Origin: Xylaria sp. FL1777
Taxonomy: Eukaryota > Ascomycota > Sordariomycetes > Xylariales > Xylariaceae
Assembly: GCA_022578965.1 (NCBI GenBank)
Contig: MU400562.1
Span: forward strand, 1-64,000
Direction: 5' to 3'
Length of the DNA stretch: 64,000 nucleotides
The notes beneath the pieces are model-generated. The model did no database searches. It was not told where the DNA came from and saw nothing but the letters and a program-made list of their open reading frames with translations. Of the stretch, positions 56,886 to 64,000 are shown piece after piece. The position numbers and the translations under genes are program-made. Positions within the stretch are counted from its first letter, which is position 1, and every line of letters starts with the position of its first letter.

Positions 56886-58462
56886 TGTTGAAACCTGGAA
56901 TTCATGCCAACAATAATTTCGCTGTCCACTCACTATACATTGTATTTATATCCGTTCCTGAACATATTATCTTTACTGGATGGGCCTTACCCCCTACTCA
57001 ACTCTATCAACTCTGCTGGTAGAAATTTATCTCGCCTACTTCTGCACCCAAGTGGCAAGTTAGCATAGTACGTGTTGACATAGCTGTCCTGAAACTCGCT
57101 TCATTTGTGTAGCAATCCCTGGATTCGGTATTATTTTAAATGAAGTACGTCTTCGTTGTGGACTGCTTAATACAAGTGTAGCGTAAATAAGGGCCCATTT
57201 TTCTATCTTTATCTCCAAGAATATGCAGGCTATTGCCCGAGTGTCGACAATCCAATACATCCATTTCCTAGCTACTCGCCTCCCCAGGTTTTAGAGCAGA
57301 ATTGCCTGCGGGTAAAGCGTAACGTTTGATACTTCTATGAATACCAATCCCTCCGCCACGGGATTGTTAAAGGCATATAAAAGCGTACATATTACAACTC
57401 ACTACCTATCGCACATAGCATAGCGTACAGTCCAGCCACGGGATAGTCTGGGCAGATCTTCCTCGAGATATCATAATTTCTGAAGGCTAGAAGAGGAATC
57501 CGGCCGTCAAGAAAGCGTACAAAGCACACCTCGTCACGCGGATGACATTAAGACATAACATAACGAAATAAATTATAGACAGCATACCCATCCACGATAT
57601 ACGCCCCCAAAGTGAACAGCTCTTAGAGCGCTCCTCGCCACCATAGCGCACAGCGTGTGTATACGAAATACTATGGGAAATCTGCGAACATGCATTCTCC
57701 ACTAGTGAAAGCCACCAACGTAGATGTTCTTTTCAGAGTGACGGCGAAGCAGAATGCGGAGAACACGACCTATTCCCCAGATATCGTCAGCCTGTATACG
57801 CTGCTCGAGTGCTACACGGCCTTCCATGTCCTTTTGTTGTTCATATGGCCCTCCTGGAACCTCCTCACCCACTCTTATTTGCCGGCCGCCAGGATCGTCC
57901 GTAATTTTGTACATTGGGGCTTAGCATATATTATCCATCTCTCATTCCTGTCTATTAAGACACACAGCGGTATTGCTTGATGCACATGATACAGTGTGAG
58001 GAGAGAATATTGAATAAATATAGAAATAAGTGTGGGTAACGGCTGAGGTTAGAGTCATGATAAGGCTTCACAACGACATAATGTTGGGCGATTTTGTCAG
58101 AAGATTGTTGTCACTAAGTAGTAGAAGATAGATGGAGAAGTATAAAAACGGCATAAAAGCTGTTATTACTTTATGTAGTCGCAGTGATCGTGTTCCCTAC
58201 ATAGTGCTGATCTGCTACCACTCAAAACTCGCAGTTCAACCACAATAGTATGGGATTGCGCTGCGTACTACCATGTGGAAGTGTCCCTTTTTTTAATAGA
58301 AAAAGGAAAAGCCACGATGCATGCATTTGAGACGTCGGGATGATATCGTCATAAATGCGAATGCGACTTCGCTATTAATTGATCAACCCTGTTCAGACGC
58401 CATGCCCTATGCTAACTAGACCGTAGTAGTTCGTTCCCTAGTACCTTTTTGGTTACACAGAT
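56886..58462. other. Intergenic region
   Basis: Mostly AT-rich and without a gene I can support, except the doubtful small frame at 57702-57914 listed separately. Confidence 0.35.
57702..57914 (-). CDS. Doubtful small protein, 70 aa
   Basis: ATG at 57914, beginning MYKITDDPGGRQIRVGEEVP. The sequence is polar and protein-like (GGPYEQQKDMEGRVALEQRI, GIGRVLRILLRRHSEKN) and differs from the low-complexity texture of its surroundings. A second frame of 71 codons with a hydrophobic stretch (MGMLSIIYFVMLCLNVI) starts just downstream at 57700. A splice between them (GTTGGT donor at 57719) is conceivable but unproven. No family recognised; it could be a remnant. Confidence 0.3.
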   Translation of the reverse strand: MYKITDDPGGRQIRVGEEVPGGPYEQQKDMEGRVALEQRIQADDIWGIGRVLRILLRRHSEKNIYVGGFH

Positions 58463-59806
58463 TTACTCGTCATCCTCTTCCTCTTCCTCAGCCTCAGCGC
58501 AGGTCTGAGCAATTCCTGGACTCGAGTTAGTATGGATACTAGTAATTGAGGGTTAGATTGTAGTAGTCGTACGGTCAAGATCACGTTGTCCTAGTAGCTC
58601 GTTAGCGGCGATGATAAAACTATAGAGAAAAGGGGAAGAATTACCCGACTGAGTAATGCGACGGCCACCCTTCTCTGGATCCTGAGCGAGCACTCCAATC
58701 TTCTCTAGAGCTTGGAGGACCTTGCGGTCAACGGAGCCTGAGGCATCCACATGGTGGCTCGGACGCACGCCGCGGTTCTTGGCGGTACCGTGTGTCTTGC
58801 GCAGGCGGCCACTTTATCAAAGTTAGACTTGCTGGATTTCCACGAATCTTGGCAGCGCAGAATCAGGGTCACTGCTGGTGGACTGAGACTCCGAGAAACG
58901 GCAGAAACACTTACACGCCGACCGTCTTCCTCAGATAGACGCTACCGGTTGTTAGTTGATGTAGAGTGGAAGCAGTGGTAATGGGAAACATACTGACGAG
59001 CCACGGCAGCGGCACGGACGTAAAACCAATCCTCAGACTAATGTATTGTGAGTAAAGGGCGAAGCTTCGACGATGCAGAAACTTGGGTTATACGAGAAAG
59101 TGGCAACCACGGGAGGTCCCATAATGGGCGATGGGTTCGCGGTATCGTGTCGGATGGGCATTGTGTAAGCGGTGCAACTAACCTGGGGAGGGCTGGTTTC
59201 AGGAGTCAGCAACTTTTTTCCGACTGCGGCGGGTGGATGTCGGCCGTGATGTGATGTGCTTTGCAGCGTAGGTCTTGACCTGCGGCCTTCTTCTATCCAC
59301 GAGGGGATGAGAAGGAGGCACAAGAAGGAAAGCAGACAGATAGGCACTTACAGTTCGCGAGAGACACCAGTCTTGACAGTGTCGACCCAGCCTAGGAGTT
59401 ATTAGAAGAAACAACGGCTCGAGGTGCTGAGAAGTCAAGTACCGGGTACAGGAAGCTTGCCCTGGCGCTTCAAGACTGGAGGCAGATGTCAGCATACATT
59501 CCACAGGCGAGCGAGCTGCGTGCGTCGTTGGTCGACCTGCTTACACTGGGCATAGGTCTCGATGAATTTCCGCTTTACACCAGAATCGTCAGCAATGAAT
59601 CCGTCAACGGAAATCTTTCGACTCCCTCGCGCCTGCTCCCAACGACTCATGTGATGTTGATGCTGTGTGCGGTCGGAGCGCAGCGTCCATCATCCCCGCG
59701 TGGTCGAGTGGCGCGAGGGCGTCGAGAAGATGCGAACAGCAGCGGCAGCGATGGCCTGAGGGTTTCCTACCGCATCAACGTCGCGAACGGAGATTCCACC
59801 ACCCAT
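58463..59806 (-). CDS. rps19: 40S ribosomal protein S19 (eS19)
   Basis: Ten proposed exons on the minus strand: 59806-59771, 59572-59545, 59475-59443, 59391-59352, 59192-59183, 59037-58994, 58941-58915, 58811-58645, 58590-58573 and 58515-58463. They give 151 aa, the family's length. The joined protein reads as S19 throughout: MGGGISVRDVDA, FLKRQGKLPVPGWVDTVKTG, ELPPQSEDWFYVRAAAVARH, VYLRKTVGVGRLRKTHGTAK, RGVRPSHHVDASGSVDRKVL, IGVLAQDPEKGGRRITQSGQ and an acidic tail. The fifth exon is only 10 nt and supplies LPPQ at the join; the ninth is 18 nt. eS19 is in the head of the small subunit and is needed for 18S rRNA 3' processing. GACAA-type repeats lie just upstream of the ATG (59818-59847). Confidence 0.92.
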
Positions 59807-60287
59807 GATTGCGATTTGTCTTGTCTTGTCCTGTCTTGTCTTGTCCGGTGGTCTAGATCACGGTTGGGTTGGGGAAGGGCGAAGAATTGTCGATTGATCG
59901 TCGGTCGTTGTATTCCGGACTTTTTTTCTGCTTTGGTTGGTGGTTTCGTGGCCGAGCAAAGGTGTGGGGGGGGGGGATTAGGAATCTTGTCTGTGCAAAA
60001 TCTTGGCAATTATAGGGCTTTCTTATCTCGCCTCTGATAAGATAAGAAAGACTCTGTATCTGCCCTAGCCACATTCCACTCACTTTAGCCACACCATTCA
60101 GTAAGCAGACAATCTACACTACAGGTAGGTACCTAGACTGACATACGCATAGGCCTTCGAATTGCCAAATGAATTACCAATGAGGTAAAAGCCCTCTACA
60201 AGAGAACAACATCATGGTTCAATATCTGCCTCCCTACCTAGGTACCTACATCGATAACAGGTGACTCGGCACCATTCGTTTACAACG
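59807..60287. other. RPS19 promoter and 3' end of the UstYa-like gene
   Basis: TCTTGTCCTG-type 5-nt repeats at 59818-59847, a G-run at 59967-59976, and a TACCTAGG word at 60235. No gene seen. Confidence 0.4.
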
Positions 60288-61264
60288 TCAAATCCACACT
60301 TCATCATTCGCCCTATTGTTGCTAAGATACTCCAACATCTGGTCGTAGTCTTTGCACACGTGCTTGGCATCCCAGCCATCGCTACCTTCAAACCCCTCGG
60401 GGAAGGTCGTCTGCTCGCCTTCCAGCGCGACGTCGCCACAACACATGATGCTCTGCCGCAAGTAGTCGAAGCAGTGGGTTAGATGCCACGGCGTCTCTGT
60501 CGGCACCCTGCTTGTATCGGATGTCAGTGCCGAGTACGCTTCCGCGATGGCGTGCTGCAGAGAGGGTCAGCCGTGCTTGGATTCGTAATAGGTGGGATTA
60601 ATCGCGACGGCAACGTACCAGGCAGTGTAATTGGTGGGTCATGGAAGTTGTCACCACGAACTGATCCTCGAACATAACGAGCTTTGTTGGTAGGTTATCG
60701 TATTTATCTGGCTCTTTCACCTCCAGGTATCCGAGACCCTCTGATGCGTTGAGTTAGTGACAAAGAGCCGGTCTAGATGGGGCCAACCTTCTCGTCGTAC
60801 TCGGTACCACCTCGAGCCATTTGTTCCTCGTTTCGTCGGAGAAGAACTCGGATGTGTTTTGCGGAACAAACCCCGGGTCGGGGGAGAAGTTGCGAATCTG
60901 CTGTGAGACTTCAAATCCTCGCGAGAGTTAACACATTTAGGAAAGCGTAATTAGCTGCTGGTAGGTCTCTCTCACACTGAGGTGCGAATCCCGTTATGTC
61001 GCCGTTCCCCTCGAAGTAATGCTGATTGCGCCCACACGTCCAACTCTTTTCCAATAGCAGAGCTACGATGACTAATAGGAGTAATGCATCTACCAGCCAA
61101 CGATATGCATTGAATACGGAAAGGAACTGGGTCTTCTTCGATTGCGATGAGGACTGTACATAGTCCCTCTCATTCAAAAGGTCGATTACCTCGGTGCCTG
61201 AGTCATCGTCATCTGCACTGTGAATGCTGTGGTAGAGGCTAGGGTTTCTATCGCTCTTCGTCAT
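60288..61264 (-). CDS. UstYa-family (DUF3328) oxidase-like membrane protein
   Basis: Exons 61264-60976, 60908-60801, 60740-60619 and 60554-60288 give 261 aa. One membrane segment at about residues 55-72 (WLVDALLLLVIVALLL) follows a short polar N-terminus. The lumenal part has GDITGFAPQFSQQIRNFSPD and NTSEFFSDETRNKW. Both copies of the family's HxxHC motif are present: HQLHC at 168-172 and HLTHC at 197-201. UstYa-type proteins, first known from ustiloxin and cyclochlorotine biosynthesis, catalyse oxidative cyclisation or hydroxylation of RiPP and other peptide products; many fungal copies lie outside clusters. No peptide precursor with KR-separated repeats was found nearby. The first intron acceptor (GAAG, before TCTCACAG) was chosen because it alone keeps the conserved APQFSQQ. 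Confidence 0.85.
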
Positions 61265-63413
61265 TTCAATTGAAAACGTAGGTACTTTAGACTAGAAATT
61301 GGAATGTTATTCTATTGAGAAGATTCTATTCCCCTCCGCCCACCACGTCTGCGTTGTATGATACTTGAGTGTAGTGTAGTAGATTCAGGGGCTGTCAGAT
61401 TCACTCCCCACATATAAATGTGCGACGTTTGGCGTCACGAGCCCTGGCACAAATGGAAAACGCTTGGTGGAAGTGTACGGTATATGGTAGATAGCTCATC
61501 TATAATTACTACTCGTAAAGAAAAGGCATGCATTTTATAATAGCTAGGTAAACACTCTATTGCTCGTGCCCGCCTGTATGTGGTAAACTATCGTCGGTTG
61601 TGCACCGTATGCTATGGGAGTAAGGTACCTAAATATAAACAAATGGTATGCTGTAGATAAGCAAGAGCCAAGAATTGGTACTGTATATCGAATGCCGATA
61701 TGGTCTGCCAGGGATGTTCGGCTCCCTGCAAGAGCGCTCCAAGACCGTTAAGCCGGATGGATGTTTTGCAGTCCAACTACACCAGCACCGTTGCTGTACA
61801 GAGTGCTACTATTGTGGTTGTCAGTCGTACCTTTGAGTTATGTGTACGGCAGGGGAACACCAACGGGCTTTAGGAAAAAGCAGGGTACAACCTAGAACCT
61901 AACAACATATTGCGAGAGCAGTTTGAAGGCGACAATACAGGTATAGGATACGCGATGACATGTCGGCTACTGTTGCTATGAATGAGCCGCCTCCCAAATT
62001 CCAACCCTTCCAACCTACGTAGTATATATTCATCTCTCTAGTAGGTACTCGAATCTCTTGAGCGGACAATCGGCAACAGCTGTATTGCTAGGCCGTACGT
62101 AGGCAAGCATTTTGACGTAGCATTTTCGACATGTTACCGGCTTTTCTGAGGAAGGCGGATATCAGGCGTTTTCTCCGTAGTTTTCTAGAACGTGCTGGGG
62201 TCATCCCTCCCAAGAATGTCGTGATCTAAGACAACTCAACGCCAAGCAATAGGCAGCCGGGCTTGTCCATTAATGGGCGAGCTTCCTGAACCGTCTTTTT
62301 GACTATGCACTGACACGATTGTGCAATATATTATAGCACCTCTCTGTTATCTTACATGGATGGTGTGCTATGGTTGCATCTTCTTTTAGAGAGTATGTAG
62401 ATACGTGGGATGTGTGCTATATGCCCAAGTATGTATCTTTCTCGGCACTTTTCAGGTCCTCTCGATTGATCAGTCACGGTTTGGCAAAGCGTCGATGTTT
62501 CTAGCCCTATCGCTTTAGTCTTATGACTCCGTCGCAAACGGTGCACATATTCAGTGAGTTGCTGCCAGATCCTAACCCACGAACAGGAGCTGATACTAGA
62601 TGAGCAGTCAGTCAATGCCGATGATAGTGTCGCAGCCTTCCACTGCCTCTGTCTCCTTCATTAGACATCCAACGCAGACACGGTCGATAACCGCTTGTCG
62701 GTCGCGTGCCTACACGGCGACCTTGGCATTGCACCCGCGAGCTACCGCCGGCAATTCTCTAACCCCGCGGGCTCGTGGATATACGAGTGCAACTCCTCTA
62801 TCGCTCCGGAACGTACGACGGATTGGGCAGCTCGACGAGCAATCAAGAGTGGTTGGTTTATAAGCACCTCCACACAAATTAACATATGTATCTCGGCCAT
62901 AGTCTGCAAATCAGGACGCGGTGAAAAGAGATGCGGAGTGGTCGCCAAGATCGGGCCAAGGGCGCGGCGCAGATCTATTGCCGGGTATGATATTATCAGA
63001 GTTGACCAAGCTTGTCTCGCTATTGACCTACCTACCGTTTTGGTGTAAGAGAGATACGAATCCGATACTAGTGTATGATACTCCCAACCACAAGAGGCCA
63101 ATGATTGTAAATGAAGGTGCACCGTAGGTGAGTATCGGAGTCCAAGCCAAGACACGCGAACTTACGAACTGCAGAATCTCCCGCTTCAGGGTCGTAGGAC
63201 GGTTGGAGTGCTCCTTGCTTCGTCTATAGCGTGTTCGAACTGTCCGTGTGTTCTGGAATTGATAGATACCCTAGTACTTTGAAAAGCTTATCGCGGCAGA
63301 TATTAGAGATGCCGTATATAAAATCTCCGTCCCTCTCCCTCAGGGTTCTGAGAGATGGGTTTCCATGAGCAGCGAAAGTCAGCAAGTCTAGCACTGATTT
63401 GTCTCCCAGTAAG
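61265..63413. other. Intergenic region
   Basis: 2.1 kb. No gene I can support. At 62580-63050 a plus-strand frame (VSVACLHGDLGIAPASYRRQ onward) is somewhat protein-like but has no clean start and an in-frame stop upstream; it may be a relic. Confidence 0.35.
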
Positions 63414-64000
63414 ATGAAGAGCGCCGTGAATACTTTCACCATTGCGGCCTTGGCCAGCTTCGTGCTGGCCAAGGAGAAGGCTGTCGATGAAGAACTGAGC
63501 AGGACCATCTATCAGAGTGGCATCCGACACATGGAGATCATGAACCACAAGGAGGTAAGTAAAGACTTACCAACCTTCTTGGGTGGGTATTAAAGTAGAG
63601 TGCTAACGTTTCACCTAGTCGTTCTGGGCTGAACGAAGAGAGCAAGGCATCTTCGACTCCAGTCAATACAAGAGCATGGCCGCCGACGTCTCTGTGGTCC
63701 CCTGTGTCAATGGACTGGCCGAACTCGAGGCTGGCAATCCTTTGTACACATTCAACTGCAGCGGCCTCGACCTTTACGATTTTCAGTCACACGCCGACCT
63801 AGGTAGCCCGACTGGCGAGGGTGCCGGCTCATGGGGGTGGACGAGTCCTGATGGACGCGAGTTCATGGCCATCGGACAGTCCGACGGTGCCGCGTTTCTC
63901 GAAATCACCACAGAGGGCAAGATCTCCTATCTTGGCCGACTGCCGCAATACAGCAAGGCCCAGCCCTCGTTATGGCGTGAGATGAAGGGTTATAAGAACT
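63414..64000 (+). CDS. Secreted choice-of-anchor-B-type protein (5' part, truncated by window end)
   Basis: Exon 63414-63554 starts MKSAVNTFTIAALASFVLAK, a signal peptide. After a 64-nt intron (GTAAGT ... CACCTAG) exon 63619 runs to the window end, in frame. Conserved-looking features: HMEIMNHKESFWAERREQG, PCVNGLAELEAGNPLYTFNC, then LYDFQSHADLGSPTGEGAGS and WGWTSPDGREFMAIGQSDGA followed by YLGRLPQ. This layout matches secreted 'choice-of-anchor B' proteins built of LVIVD-like beta-propeller repeats. Function is unknown; the protein is likely extracellular or wall-associated. The C-terminal part, perhaps two thirds, lies outside the window. Confidence 0.82.

Noticed and set aside
59573..59770. 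C/D snoRNA in the first RPS19 intron
   Set aside because: A near C box (GATGATGG) and a CTGA are present on the minus strand, but they are about 110 nt apart and no terminal stem forms.
62695..63048. Plus-strand frame VSVACLHGDLG...
   Set aside because: Slightly protein-like, but no good ATG context, an in-frame stop upstream, and no recognised family; left as a possible relic in the intergenic note.
55803..64000. Secondary-metabolite cluster of SDR, UstYa-like oxidase and secreted protein
   Set aside because: RPS19 lies inside the span, there is no backbone enzyme or precursor, and spacing is irregular; no positive evidence for a cluster within the window.
1..64000. tRNA and rRNA genes
   Set aside because: Looked for GGTTCRANTCC-type T-arms with matching acceptor stems and for rRNA-like sequence by eye; none convincing. 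A tRNAscan run would be decisive.

Overview
The window looks like nuclear DNA of a filamentous ascomycete, most probably a Sordariomycete. Genes carry several short introns (mostly 48-130 nt) with GTRNGT donors, CTAAC/CTAAT branch points and YAG acceptors. The gene set (Mvp1, Dcn1, ERMES Mdm10, a UstYa-family oxidase, a GPI-tailed pepsin, a fungal ZIP transporter) is fungal. Intergenic DNA is full of TACCTAGGTA/GGTAGGTA words, there are TA-flanked MITEs, and the left end is an extremely AT-rich block of the kind RIP leaves. Exon joins were placed by hand from splice signals and reading-frame continuity; no search was run.

Layout. 1-0.5 kb: AT-rich block. 1-13 kb: housekeeping genes, namely MVP1 (endosomal sorting nexin), DCN1 (cullin neddylation, with a GC-AG intron and a 1,045-nt intron), mitochondrial ribosomal protein bS6m, and a 738-aa protein of unknown function. 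13-21 kb: gene-poor DNA with simple repeats, one 313-bp MITE and a 10-N assembly gap flanked by a faulty 77-bp duplication. 21-27 kb: COX4, a Nudix hydrolase with a poly-Ser tract, and a secreted aspartic protease. 27-31 kb: DNA with decayed coding fragments. 31-34 kb: a small secreted protein beside a nine-exon sugar transporter that has a 30-nt exon. 36-41 kb: an unknown soluble protein, then a divergent pair (a DUF7719-like membrane protein and GPI12/PIG-L) whose shared promoter holds two abutting MITEs. 41-51 kb: a 771-aa mitochondrial-type protein divergent from LSM3, a deaminase-fold protein and a ZIP zinc transporter. 53-64 kb: MDM10, a short-chain dehydrogenase, RPS19 (10 exons, one of only 10 nt), a UstYa-like oxidase and the 5' part of a secreted choice-of-anchor-B-type protein that runs off the end.

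Most genes are independent housekeeping or transport genes and I see no convincing biosynthetic cluster. Four products act in or on mitochondria (bS6m, Cox4, Mdm10, the 771-aa protein) and two in ubiquitin-like or RNA metabolism (Dcn1, LSm3), but they are scattered. The points most worth a second look are the deaminase-like gene at 46.5-48.3 kb, the paired MITEs in a bidirectional promoter with a second copy 25 kb away, the 10-nt RPS19 exon, and the DCN1 introns.
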